In this document: piece by piece, positions 32,728 through 41,536 of the stretch
How the letters are laid out: each line of letters begins with the position of its first letter
How positions within the stretch are numbered: position 1 is the stretch's first letter
Source: Tumebacillus sp. BK434
GTDB lineage: Bacteria; Bacillota; Bacilli; Tumebacillales; Tumebacillaceae
DNA length: 64,000 bases
Direction: 5' to 3'
Assembly (NCBI RefSeq): GCF_004340785.1
Contig: NZ_SLXS01000002.1
Location: 558,001 to 622,000, forward strand
The notes under the pieces: generated by a model
The model's database searches: none
What the model was told of the DNA's origin: nothing
What the model saw: the letters and a program-made list of their open reading frames with translations, nothing else
Made by a program: the position numbers and the translations under genes

Positions 32728-32766
32728 GATACACCAAAGGTCTGACCTTTGGTGTATCCTTATTTT
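32728..32766 (+). terminator. Strong attenuator hairpin between lanA and lanB
   Basis: GATACACCAAAGGT and ACCTTTGGTGTATC form a perfect 14-base-pair stem with a 3-base loop, followed by CTTATTTTA. It lies 24 bases past the precursor stop and before the LanB ribosome binding site. Such partial terminators keep the precursor transcript in excess over the dehydratase. Confidence 0.88.
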
Positions 32767-32785
32767 ACGGGAGGAGGCAGGTCGA

Positions 32786-35700
32786 ATGTTTGAACCGCTT
32801 GATTTTGTGATGGTGCGCACGCCGCTGTTGCCAGTCGAAGCGTACGCCCGCGTGCTTCAAGGCGCGGACCTGACCGTCTGGGCGGAAGACGGAGTGACCC
32901 GGGAGGCGATCGCCGTCGGCTCTTTGTCGCTTTTGCAGACGTTGCCGCAGCTGGCTGCAGATGCGCCGCCGCGCAAACGGGAGCAGGCCGAGCGGGGGCT
33001 GTGGCGGTATCTCAACCGGATGTCGACGCGTTCGACGCCGTTTGGCTTATTTTCTGGTGTGGCGTGCGGGGAGTTGGGCGAACGCACGGAGCTGAAGCTT
33101 GGGGCTGTGTCTCAGCATCGCAAGCAGACGCGGCCGGACATGGAGTGGCTGCTGCGCGTGATTCAGCAGGTGGAAAGCCGGTTGGAGACGGTCGCGCAGC
33201 TGTCGGTGCAGGTCAATTCGCTGGTGCGGATCAGCGGGTCGCGAGTGAAGCTGGCCTATGCGACGCAGTACGGGCAGCAGGGTTCAGGCGCGGGTCGGAT
33301 GGAAGAATCATCCGTCCGCCTGACTCCGGTCGTGGAGCTGGTGCTGCGGGAAGCCCGGCAGTTGCTGCCGTTCGCTGAATTGCGCGAACGGGTGCAGGCG
33401 GCCTACCCTGACACGCCGCAGGAGAAAATCAGCCAATTTTTGTGGCAGTTGTTTCAGAAGGAGTTTTTGATCAGCGAACTGCGCCCGTCGCTGATGGCGG
33501 CGTCGCCGTATGGCGAACTGCTGGCCCGGTTGGAGCGGGTGCGGGGGATCGGGGAGCTGGTCGCCAAACTGCGGGACATCGAGCGGGGGATCGCCGCCTA
33601 TGATGCGTTGCCGATTGGCACAGGCGAGCGGGCGTATTGCGAACTGGAAGCCCAGATGCGGGAGCTGGCCGAGGTGAAGACCACGCTGCAGGTCGACTTG
33701 GCGCTGGCCGGGGTAACATTCGTCGTCTCGCGCGCGTTGGCGCAAGAAGCGGCGCGGGCGGCCGAGGCGCTCTGGCGGATGGCGCCCGCCGATGCGGGCT
33801 ATGGCAATCTGGAGTCGTACCGGCAGGCGTTTTTGGAGCGGTACGGGCACCATCGCGAGGTGCCGCTTCTGGAGCTGCTCGATGAAGATGAAGGGCTTGG
33901 CGCGCCGGCAACGTATGAGTTTCCGGCGTCGCGGCGCAAGGGGACGGCCCAGGCTTCCGACTATGGGAAGCGCCGGGACAAGCTCTTGTTGCGCTGGATG
34001 ATGCAGGCACAGCAGCGCGGGGCGCGGGAGATCGAGCTGACCGATGCGATGATCGCCGAGCTGCAGCCGGTGGAGACGCCGGAGTCGGGGGCACCGCGCT
34101 CGATGGAGCTGTATGTTTCGCTGCATGCCCGGTCGCAGGCGGCGCTGGAGCGCGGCGACTATCGGATGGTGCTCGGAGCCAATCACGGCTCGAACCGGGC
34201 AGGGCAGATGTTTGGGCGGTTCGTGAATCTGCTCGGCAACCGGGTGCGAGACGGGCTCCGGGAAGCAGTGCAGCGGGAGCAGGACCTGCGGCCCGATGCG
34301 GTGTTTGCGGAGCTGGTCTATCTGCCGGTGGCCGGGCGGGCATCGAATGTGCTGCTGTCGTTCAATGCGCATGACGCTGAGATCGTGCTCGGCACCCGCT
34401 CGTCGAAAGAGCCGGAGCGGACGATCACGCCGGACGATCTTGTCGTCGGGATGCGGGGAGAGCGCTTGTATCTGAAGTCGCGCCGTCTCGGCTGTGAAGT
34501 GGTGCCGGTGACGACGCACATGTTGAACATGCAGAACACGCCGAATCTGTACCGCTTTTTGCGCGAACTGGCGATGGAAGGCACGCGCAATTGGATGCCG
34601 TTTGGCTGGGGGACGCTGGAGACGGCGCCGATGCTGCCGCGCGTGCGCTATGGACGGGTGGTGCTGTCGGCAGCCCGGTGGAGATTGTGCAGTGGGGTGA
34701 TCGCCGTTGAAGCGGCAACAGGGTCGGCGGCGGAGTGGCGACGGGCGGTCACAGCTTGGCGGACGGAATGGCAGGTGCCGCGCAAGGTGTATCTGGGGGC
34801 GTCAGACAATCGCATGCTGCTCGATCTGGAGCATGACGTCTGCCTGGAGGAGCTGCGCCGCGAGTTTCAGAAACTGCAGGCGGGTAGCGGGCTGGTGCTG
34901 ACCGAAGCGGAAGGTGATCTGGAGGAGACGGTGGCGGAAGGCGAACAGGGCCGCTTTCTGATGGAATGCGTGTTTCCGTTGGTGCGGCGCGAAGCTGCGG
35001 GACAGGCGGAGCGGGAAGTGGCTGCTGTGCATCGAGAAGCGGCAGCGGCAAGCGCGATCCTGCCGGCTGAGCGGGTGTACTTGCCGGGCAGCGAATGGCT
35101 CTTTTTAAAACTCTATGGCGCCTCGGCCCGCGAAGAGGAACTGATCGGGTGGCATCTGCAGGAATTCTGTAAACAACTGGCCGAGTCGGGGCTGGTGCGG
35201 AAGAGCTTTTTCATGCGCTACGGCGACCCTGACCTGCATCTGCGCTTGCGTCTGCACGGTGTGCAGGAGCGGCTGACCGGGGATGTGCTGCCGGAGGTGC
35301 ACCGCTTCTCCCGGCAGTTGCAAGCGGAAGGGCTGTTGGCCCGTCTGGTGATCGACACGTACGACCCGGAAGTGGAGCGCTACGGCGGCGGGGATCTGAT
35401 GAAGCTGGCTGAGGAGGTGTTCGCTGCCGACAGTCAAGCGGTGATGCACTGGATCGGACTGCGGCGCTCCGGGCAGCTCAGTCTGGAGCTGGAGTTGATC
35501 GGTGTGGTCAGCTTGATCGACATCATGGAACAATTCGGCTTGTCCTTTGCCGAGCAGTTCGTCTGGCTGGATGCCGGATTCAACCGCAAAGACTTCCTGC
35601 AGCCGTTCCGGGAGTCGCGCAAACGCTACCTCCAGGCTGCCAACTCTGCCGACGACTGGGCCGGTCTGCGCCGTTTGCCGGGCGGCGATGTGATCCATTC

Positions 35701-35923
35701 GCAGCTGCAGCAGCGCCGCCCGGCGCTCATCCGCTACGCCCAGGCGCTGCGCGAAGCGGAAGGGCAGGGGGAACTCACCGCTCCGATCGGGCAAATTCTC
35801 GGCAGCGTCATTCACCTGCACTTGAATCGGCTCCTCGGCGTCGATGCGCATTTGGAGCGCAAAGTGATGGCACTGGCACGTCATTCCTTGCAGAACTTGC
35901 GATATTTGCAGGAGTTGCGGTGA
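32786..35923 (+). CDS. lanB: Full-length lantibiotic dehydratase LanB
   Basis: A 1045-residue protein with the two domains of full-length class I dehydratases. The lantibiotic dehydratase N-terminal domain (about 30-690) begins FVMVRTPLLPVEAY and includes LNRMSTRSTPFGLFSGVA. The SpaB-C/thiopeptide-type C-terminal elimination domain (about 770-1035) has WLFLKLYG and MRYGDPDLHLRLRLHG. The enzyme glutamylates Ser/Thr of the precursor using glutamyl-tRNA and eliminates glutamate to give dehydroamino acids. GGGAGGAGGCAGGTCGA precedes the ATG. It is the only lanthipeptide enzyme visible: no LanC cyclase, LanT exporter or LanP protease gene lies in the window. Confidence 0.93.
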   Translation: MFEPLDFVMVRTPLLPVEAYARVLQGADLTVWAEDGVTREAIAVGSLSLLQTLPQLAADAPPRKREQAERGLWRYLNRMSTRSTPFGLFSGVACGELGERTELKLGAVSQHRKQTRPDMEWLLRVIQQVESRLETVAQLSVQVNSLVRISGSRVKLAYATQYGQQGSGAGRMEESSVRLTPVVELVLREARQLLPFAELRERVQAAYPDTPQEKISQFLWQLFQKEFLISELRPSLMAASPYGELLARLERVRGIGELVAKLRDIERGIAAYDALPIGTGERAYCELEAQMRELAEVKTTLQVDLALAGVTFVVSRALAQEAARAAEALWRMAPADAGYGNLESYRQAFLERYGHHREVPLLELLDEDEGLGAPATYEFPASRRKGTAQASDYGKRRDKLLLRWMMQAQQRGAREIELTDAMIAELQPVETPESGAPRSMELYVSLHARSQAALERGDYRMVLGANHGSNRAGQMFGRFVNLLGNRVRDGLREAVQREQDLRPDAVFAELVYLPVAGRASNVLLSFNAHDAEIVLGTRSSKEPERTITPDDLVVGMRGERLYLKSRRLGCEVVPVTTHMLNMQNTPNLYRFLRELAMEGTRNWMPFGWGTLETAPMLPRVRYGRVVLSAARWRLCSGVIAVEAATGSAAEWRRAVTAWRTEWQVPRKVYLGASDNRMLLDLEHDVCLEELRREFQKLQAGSGLVLTEAEGDLEETVAEGEQGRFLMECVFPLVRREAAGQAEREVAAVHREAAAASAILPAERVYLPGSEWLFLKLYGASAREEELIGWHLQEFCKQLAESGLVRKSFFMRYGDPDLHLRLRLHGVQERLTGDVLPEVHRFSRQLQAEGLLARLVIDTYDPEVERYGGGDLMKLAEEVFAADSQAVMHWIGLRRSGQLSLELELIGVVSLIDIMEQFGLSFAEQFVWLDAGFNRKDFLQPFRESRKRYLQAANSADDWAGLRRLPGGDVIHSQLQQRRPALIRYAQALREAEGQGELTAPIGQILGSVIHLHLNRLLGVDAHLERKVMALARHSLQNLRYLQELR

Positions 35924-36018
35924 TATTTCTCCGTTTTCCGACAAAATATTTCTCGGGAAATGATCATATGGTAGACTTTTGACAAGAAGTGTCTTTTGGG
36001 AAGTGTGAGGTGATCCCC

Positions 36019-37251
36019 ATGTACGGGGTCGTGCAAGACGAATCGAAGCAGCCCAGCATCCCTTTTGCGTTTCGGCTGCTCACGATGGTGCGGATCATGA
36101 TGATTCTCCTGCTGTGCTGGACGTATTACAACTACAGCCAGGAGGCGGCCGGGTGGCAGAGGGGCTATGTCATCGCAGCGAGCTGCCTGTTTCTGATCAA
36201 CCATTTTTCATTTTCCAGATTCGGACCGCGTTGGGCACTCTGGCAGATCGGGCTCGATTTCCTGCTGGCCTGCGGATTTGCTGTGGTGTTTCTCGGGCAG
36301 GGCTACCCGTATGAGCTGTTTTTCGGCATTATCGGGGTGACGCTGATGCTGTGGACCGACAACAAGCGGCTGCTGGTGATGTCTGCCGTCCTGCTGTTCG
36401 TCGTCTGGGTCGGCATCCTGATCGCCGAATACGTGAGGATGGATGTGGTGCACGGGCTGAATTCGGCGATGAACATTGGGTTTGTCGTGTTCTCCTGCGT
36501 AGTCGGGTCGCTGATCCGCTATTACATGCAGTCGCGGGAGAAAATCGCCGTGCTCTATGCGGAGCTCGAAGAGTCGCACCGCGCTTTGGGCGAATATGCC
36601 AAGCAGGTGGAAATGCTGACCGCCGTGCGCGAGCGCAACCATATCGCCCGTGAAATCCACGATACGGTCGGCCATTCGATGACCGCGCTGCTCGTGCAAT
36701 TGCAAGCGGCCAGGAAGATGCAGGAGCGGGACTTGGAGCAGAGCCGCGACTTGCTCGTCAATTGCGAAGAAGTGGCACGCTCCGCGTTGCAGCAAGTGCG
36801 GCTGTCGGTGCAGGCGATCCGCGAAGAGGAAGCGCAGCAAGCCACACTGCTCGACTCCTTGCGCCAACTGCTCGGCGACTTTGCCAAGATGACCGGGCTG
36901 GATACGCAACTGCAGGTGCATGGACATCTGCACGCAGTGCCGGAGACGCTGAAGCCGACGATCTACCGCATCGTGCAGGAATCGCTGACCAATGCCAAAC
37001 GCCATGGGGACGCGACTTCGGCTGCCGTCGAAGTCAAAGGCACGGAGCGCGAGGTGCGGCTGACGATCTCCGACGACGGCACAGGGACGGCGGAAGTGGT
37101 GCCGGGATTTGGGCTGATCAACCTGCGGGAACGGGTGATGGAGTTTGGCGGCACGGTGCTGTTCGCCAGCCAGCAAGGGGGCGGATTCCGGACGGAAGTT
37201 TCGTTTCCGCTGCAGGAGCAGACGTGGAAGTTTGGAGGGCGGGAAGCATGA
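36019..37251 (+). CDS. Membrane histidine kinase, NarL-partner (HisKA_3) type
   Basis: A 410-residue kinase. Five or six transmembrane helices with very short loops span residues 10-165, so it is probably an intramembrane-sensing kinase. A coiled linker follows, then the HisKA_3 box with His in RNHIAREIHDTVGHSMTALL, an N-box region TIYRIVQESLTNAKRHG, and G-boxes SDDGTG and GFGLINLRERV. AGGTGATCCCC sets the ATG at 36019 over an upstream GTG. It lies 95 bases after lanB with no terminator between, so read-through from the lanthipeptide operon is possible. The response regulator overlaps its stop. Confidence 0.88.
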   Translation: MYGVVQDESKQPSIPFAFRLLTMVRIMMILLLCWTYYNYSQEAAGWQRGYVIAASCLFLINHFSFSRFGPRWALWQIGLDFLLACGFAVVFLGQGYPYELFFGIIGVTLMLWTDNKRLLVMSAVLLFVVWVGILIAEYVRMDVVHGLNSAMNIGFVVFSCVVGSLIRYYMQSREKIAVLYAELEESHRALGEYAKQVEMLTAVRERNHIAREIHDTVGHSMTALLVQLQAARKMQERDLEQSRDLLVNCEEVARSALQQVRLSVQAIREEEAQQATLLDSLRQLLGDFAKMTGLDTQLQVHGHLHAVPETLKPTIYRIVQESLTNAKRHGDATSAAVEVKGTEREVRLTISDDGTGTAEVVPGFGLINLRERVMEFGGTVLFASQQGGGFRTEVSFPLQEQTWKFGGREA

Positions 37252-37931
37252 TTCGTGTGATCGTCGTCGACGACCAGAAGCTGATGCGCGACGGGTTGAA
37301 GACGATCTTGAGCTTGGAAGACAACATCGAAGTGGTCGGCACGGCGGCCGACGGCGCGCAGGCACTGGCGGTGGCGCAGGAGACGAAGCCTGATCTCGTG
37401 CTGATGGACATTCGCATGCCCGGCGTCGACGGGGTGCAAGGCACGCGCCTGATCCGGGAACAACTGCCGGAGACGAAAGTGCTGATGCTGACTACGTTTA
37501 ACGACAGCGAATTGATCCTCGACGCGCTGGAGGAAGGCGCGAGCGGGTATCTGCTGAAAGACATGCCGACCGAAGTGATCGTGCAGGCGATCATGACGGT
37601 CGATGCGGGCGGCATCGTGCTGCCGCCGGAAAGCACGGCCCAGGTGGTCGCAGAGTGGAAGCGCGGCCGCGAACACGCCGCGCCGGAGGGGCGGGAGCAG
37701 GCGGTGAGCGTCGCGCCGCCCTACCTGGACGAGCTGACCGAGCGCGAGCATGACGTGCTGCAACTGCTCGGGCAGGGCATGAACAACAAAGAGATCGGGG
37801 AGACGCTGGTCATCACGGAGGGCACGGTGAAGAACCACGTCTCGAACATCATCGCCAAACTCCGGCTGCGCGACCGGACGCAGGCGGCGATCTATGCGGT
37901 GCGCCATGGCATCGCGTCGTTCCCCTCATGA
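37248..37931 (+). CDS. NarL/LuxR-family response regulator
   Basis: A 227-residue regulator. The receiver domain has VVDDQKLMRDG, phospho-acceptor Asp in LVLMDIRMPG, and YLLKDMP. A C-terminal LuxR helix-turn-helix follows, LTEREHDVLQLLGQGMNNKE with VKNHVSNIIAKL. The start overlaps the kinase stop (ATGA), so it is coupled to its partner. Position makes control of the lanthipeptide genes or of the following ABC transporter likely; the inverted repeat around the lanA promoter is a candidate target. Confidence 0.9.
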   Translation: MIRVIVVDDQKLMRDGLKTILSLEDNIEVVGTAADGAQALAVAQETKPDLVLMDIRMPGVDGVQGTRLIREQLPETKVLMLTTFNDSELILDALEEGASGYLLKDMPTEVIVQAIMTVDAGGIVLPPESTAQVVAEWKRGREHAAPEGREQAVSVAPPYLDELTEREHDVLQLLGQGMNNKEIGETLVITEGTVKNHVSNIIAKLRLRDRTQAAIYAVRHGIASFPS

Positions 37932-37943
37932 CTTTTGGCATAG

Positions 37944-37973
37944 CAAGCGGCCTTTTGGGCCGCTTTTTTTCAT
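37944..37973 (+). terminator. Rho-independent terminator after the two-component genes
   Basis: AAGCGGCC and GGCCGCTT around TTTTG with a T-run, separating the regulators from the ABC transporter genes. Confidence 0.88.
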
Positions 37974-38065
37974 GGGCAAAAATCTATCTGGCGCGGGATG
38001 GGAAATGTTTCATAAGGGCATACAATGAGGTCAGCAAGCGAGAGTGAGAGGAGCTGGAGCAAAAC

Positions 38066-38995
38066 ATGATTCAAGTCCAGGAGCTGACCAAAAGTTTCGG
38101 CAGCCGCCACGTGGTGCGCGGCGTGTCGTTCCATGTGCAAAAAGGGGAATCGTTCGGGCTGCTCGGGCCGAACGGCGCCGGGAAGTCGACGACGATCTCG
38201 ATGATCTGCGGGCTGCTTGGTGCCGACAGCGGCGATGTGATCGTCGGCGGCCAGTCGGTGCGCAACAACCCGCAGGAGGTGAAGCGAAAGATCGGAGTCG
38301 TGCCGCAGGACATCGCGTTGTACCCGACGATGTCCGCCTATGAGAACCTCGTGTTCTGGGGGCGCATGTACGGCTTGCGAGGCGCAGAGGTGAAGCGGCG
38401 GGCGCAAGAAGTGCTGGAGATCGTCGGGCTCACCGACCGCGCCAAAGATGCGGTCGGCACGTTTTCCGGCGGCATGAAGCGGCGGATCAACATCGGAGCG
38501 GCGCTGATGCACAAGCCGGAGCTGCTGATCATGGATGAGCCGACCGTCGGCATCGACCCGCAGTCGCGCAATCATATTCTGGAAACGGTCAAAGAGCTGA
38601 ACCGCCAAGGGATGACGGTGATCTACACGTCGCACTACATGGAAGAGGTCGAATACCTTTGCGAACGGCTGGCGATCATCGACCACGGCCAGGTGATCGC
38701 GACTGGCACCAAACAGGATCTGTGCAACCGCCTGACCAACGGAGCGGTGATCAAGCTGACGGTGGAAGGGGAAGCGGCAGAACTCGCCAGCAACTTGCGC
38801 CGGGTGCCCGGTGTGGAGCAGACGGCTGTCGAGGGGCAGACGGTGCAGGTGTTTGCCAAAGCGGCAGGCCAGATGCTCGGCGACGTGGTGTCGGCCGCAT
38901 TGGCTGACGGTGCACAGATTCTGGCTGTCGACGTGCAGGAGCCGAATCTGGAGACGGTGTTCCTGCAGTTGACCGGGCGCACGCTGCGGGATTAG
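38066..38995 (+). CDS. ABC transporter ATP-binding protein, DrrA/CcmA type
   Basis: A 309-residue ATPase. Walker A is GPNGAGKSTT, the Q-loop region GVVPQDIALYPTMSAYENL, the signature FSGGMKRRI, Walker B LLIMDEPTVGIDPQ and the H-loop YTSHYMEEVE, with a DrrA-like C-terminal extension. It energises the two ABC-2 permeases that follow. GGAG is six bases before the ATG. Proteins of this type act in antibiotic export or self-immunity. Here the transporter follows the lanthipeptide locus after a terminator, so immunity or export is plausible but unproven. Confidence 0.9.
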   Translation: MIQVQELTKSFGSRHVVRGVSFHVQKGESFGLLGPNGAGKSTTISMICGLLGADSGDVIVGGQSVRNNPQEVKRKIGVVPQDIALYPTMSAYENLVFWGRMYGLRGAEVKRRAQEVLEIVGLTDRAKDAVGTFSGGMKRRINIGAALMHKPELLIMDEPTVGIDPQSRNHILETVKELNRQGMTVIYTSHYMEEVEYLCERLAIIDHGQVIATGTKQDLCNRLTNGAVIKLTVEGEAAELASNLRRVPGVEQTAVEGQTVQVFAKAAGQMLGDVVSAALADGAQILAVDVQEPNLETVFLQLTGRTLRD

Positions 38996-39007
38996 GAGGT
39001 GACAGGC

Positions 39008-40228
39008 ATGAAGCTTTGGGAAATCGCATGGAAAGACATCCGGATTCGCCTGCGCGACCGCAAAGGGCTGCTCTCGGCGCTCCTGATGCCGCTCTTGTTG
39101 ACCGCGATCTTGGGCGCGGCGCTCGGCGGGGTGTTCAATCAAGAGGAAGGGACGCTGCCTTCGTTTGAGGTCGCCGTCTATCAAGGCGATGAAGGCAGGA
39201 TGGGCAAAGCATTGGCGGAAGAGGTCCTGCAAAGCGACGCGCTGCGCAAGACGATCACCATCCTGCCGGCCGACACGGCGGCGGCCGTTGAGCAAAGCGT
39301 GAAGGAAGGGCAAGCGGACGTCGGGCTGGTGATCCCGCCCGGGTTCACCGCACAAGTGACGACGGGCCGTCCGGTTGAGCTCGCTGTGCTCCAGAACCCG
39401 GGCAAAGAGCAGACGGGGCTGATCTTGACCAGCATCGTCAAGTCCTACACCGAGCGGGTCGCGGCGGTCAGCTCCGCCCAGGCGGCGATCCTGGCGGACG
39501 TGGCGCAACGCACAGCCGGCACCACAGGTGCCGCTCCCAACATCGGCCAGATCGCGCAGGACGTGATCGGCGAACTAACCGCGGCGGCGGAAGCGCCGAA
39601 TGCGGCCGTGCTGGAAAAGCCGGTCGGGAAGCACGAGGTCAGTGCCAAGCAGTACTACGCGGCGGCGATGGCGGTGATGTTCCTGCTGTTTAACGCGACG
39701 ATCGGTGCGAAGTCGATCCTGAACGAACGGGCCACCGAAACGCTGTCCCGGATGCTCAGCACGCCGACCGCCAAGTCTTCGATTCTGCTGGGCAAATTCA
39801 CCGGGACGCTGTTTTTCGCCTTGCTGCAGTTCGGCGTGCTGTTTCTCGCCACGAAGTACCTGTTTGGCGTGGCATGGGGCGACGATCTCGGCCAGACGCT
39901 GGCGGTGGCCGGATGTTATGCGGTGGCAGTCTCCGGGCTGTCGATGGCGCTCGCTGCCATCTTGCGATCGGAACAGGCGGCCGACGTCGTGTCTGGCGTC
40001 GGCGTGCAGATCTGCTCGGTGCTCGGCGGCTCGATGGTGCCCTTGTCTCAGTTCCCCGATCTGCTGCAAAAAGCAGCGCTGGTGACCCCGAACGCCTGGG
40101 CGTTGACCAGCTTCACCGACATCATGACCGGCGTGGCCTGGCAGGCGTTGTTCCTGCCGCTCGGCGTGCTGCTCGCGATCGGTGCGGCCGCGCTGTGCTT
40201 TGGAACCTGGCGCTTGGCGGCGCGATAG
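39008..40228 (+). CDS. ABC-2 type permease (subunit 1)
   Basis: A 406-residue membrane protein of the ABC2_membrane_3/YhgE type. It has a first helix (LLSALLMPLLLTAILGAALG), a long extracytoplasmic segment of about 170 residues and five helices at the C-terminus. AGGAGGTGACAGGC before the ATG at 39008 sets the start and overlaps the end of the ATPase gene region by sequence context only. It is paired with the next permease, with which it shares topology, so the transporter is likely one ATPase dimer with a heterodimeric membrane part. Confidence 0.87.
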   Translation: MKLWEIAWKDIRIRLRDRKGLLSALLMPLLLTAILGAALGGVFNQEEGTLPSFEVAVYQGDEGRMGKALAEEVLQSDALRKTITILPADTAAAVEQSVKEGQADVGLVIPPGFTAQVTTGRPVELAVLQNPGKEQTGLILTSIVKSYTERVAAVSSAQAAILADVAQRTAGTTGAAPNIGQIAQDVIGELTAAAEAPNAAVLEKPVGKHEVSAKQYYAAAMAVMFLLFNATIGAKSILNERATETLSRMLSTPTAKSSILLGKFTGTLFFALLQFGVLFLATKYLFGVAWGDDLGQTLAVAGCYAVAVSGLSMALAAILRSEQAADVVSGVGVQICSVLGGSMVPLSQFPDLLQKAALVTPNAWALTSFTDIMTGVAWQALFLPLGVLLAIGAAALCFGTWRLAAR

Positions 40229-40243
40229 GAGGAGGTAGCGAAG

Positions 40244-41404
40244 ATGAACCAGATCTTGACTCTATGTCTGCATGAGATCAAACGCGTGTTCAAGAACCGG
40301 CGCTCGTGGCTGGTGATGTTTCTGATGCCGGTGCTGTTTACGCTGATCTTTGGCGGCTTGGCCTCAGAAGGCGCGTCGAAGATTCCGCTCGCCGTCGTCG
40401 ACCTTGACCAGTCGCGGCTGTCCGGGTGGGTAGCGCAAGAGCTCGCGAAAGATGATTCGCTCGACCTGCAGCCGATGGCGGCGGGAGCGGCAGAAGTAGC
40501 GCTGCGCAAGAAAAAGATCGCCGGCATCCTGCAGTTTCCCGCCGGCTACGGTGCGGAGCTGGCAGCAGGCGCCAAAGCGGAACTCAGCTTCCGTCACGGC
40601 CCGGATCTCGCAGTCGCGAAAGTGATTCGACTGACGGCAGAAGACGTTTCGGCCCGCGCGGCGGTGCAGGTGCGGGCAGCAAAGACGTGGCACCGGCTTG
40701 GCGACGGGGCAGAGTGGGAGCAGCGATTTGACGAGTTGACCGCGGCTCAAGCATCCGTGCCGCTGATCACCGTCGCCGAAAAGACGGTCACGCAAAGCGG
40801 CCTTGCCAAACGCCTCGACAACAAAAGCGAGCGCTCGATCGGCTTTACGATCATGTTTGTGATGATCTCCTTGCTGTCTGTGACCGGGACGATGCTGGAA
40901 GCGCGCAAGACGGGCGTCTGGTACCGCCTGCTCGCCGCGCCTGCATCGCGGCTGCAGATTCTGTCCGGCTACCTGCTCGCCTTTTTCCTGATCGGCTGGA
41001 TTCAGTTTTTCGTGCTGATGGAGCTGTCTTCGCAGCTGTTTGGCGTGGTCTGGGGCGATTGGCTCGGGCAGATCGTGCTCGTCTCCGCGCTGCTCCTGTG
41101 CGTCGTCGGACTGGGGCTGTTCATCGCCGGCCTCGTGAAGACGCAGGAGCAGCAAGGGGCGATCGGCACGATCGTCATCATCTCCACCTGCATGCTGGGC
41201 GGCGTGTACTGGCCGCTCGACATCGTGTCTGACACGATGCAGAAAGTCGCCAACTTCGTACCGCAAAAGTGGGCGATGGAAGGCTTTGCGAAACTGCTCG
41301 CCGGGGGCGGCACGCTCGCCGATATCGGTCCGCAGGTCGGCGTTCTGCTGGCGTTTGGCGCGGTGTTCTTGGTTGCTGGGCTGTCTCGTGTGAAGTACGA
41401 GTAA
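40244..41404 (+). CDS. ABC-2 type permease (subunit 2)
   Basis: A 386-residue homologue of the preceding permease. Its N-terminal helix is WLVMFLMPVLFTLIFGGLA, an extracytoplasmic domain of about 170 residues follows, then five C-terminal helices including TIMFVMISLLSVTGTMLEAR and the conserved VVIISTCMLGGVYWPLDIV. AGGAGGTAGCGAAG precedes the ATG, 15 bases after the previous stop. It ends the three-gene transporter operon, followed by a terminator. Confidence 0.87.
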   Translation: MNQILTLCLHEIKRVFKNRRSWLVMFLMPVLFTLIFGGLASEGASKIPLAVVDLDQSRLSGWVAQELAKDDSLDLQPMAAGAAEVALRKKKIAGILQFPAGYGAELAAGAKAELSFRHGPDLAVAKVIRLTAEDVSARAAVQVRAAKTWHRLGDGAEWEQRFDELTAAQASVPLITVAEKTVTQSGLAKRLDNKSERSIGFTIMFVMISLLSVTGTMLEARKTGVWYRLLAAPASRLQILSGYLLAFFLIGWIQFFVLMELSSQLFGVVWGDWLGQIVLVSALLLCVVGLGLFIAGLVKTQEQQGAIGTIVIISTCMLGGVYWPLDIVSDTMQKVANFVPQKWAMEGFAKLLAGGGTLADIGPQVGVLLAFGAVFLVAGLSRVKYE

Positions 41405-41454
41405 ATTTGGGAAAATAGGGTCAGGTTCCAAAAGGTAAGAGAACAGAAAAAGTT

Positions 41455-41494
41455 GAGCCCCTGTCGACGTTGAGGCGTACAGGGGCTCTTTGTT
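41455..41494 (+). terminator. Rho-independent terminator of the ABC transporter operon
   Basis: GAGCCCCTGT and ACAGGGGCTC pair around a 14-base loop and are followed by TTTGTT. Confidence 0.75.
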
Positions 41495-41536
41495 ATGGGA
41501 TATCCGGCCAGAGAGGCGAAACAGCGAGGTGTGACG

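Noticed and set aside
35924..36018. Promoter for the kinase gene after lanB
   Set aside because: A TTGACA at 35979 has no acceptable -10 box before the start codon, so no promoter is claimed; read-through from lanB is equally possible.
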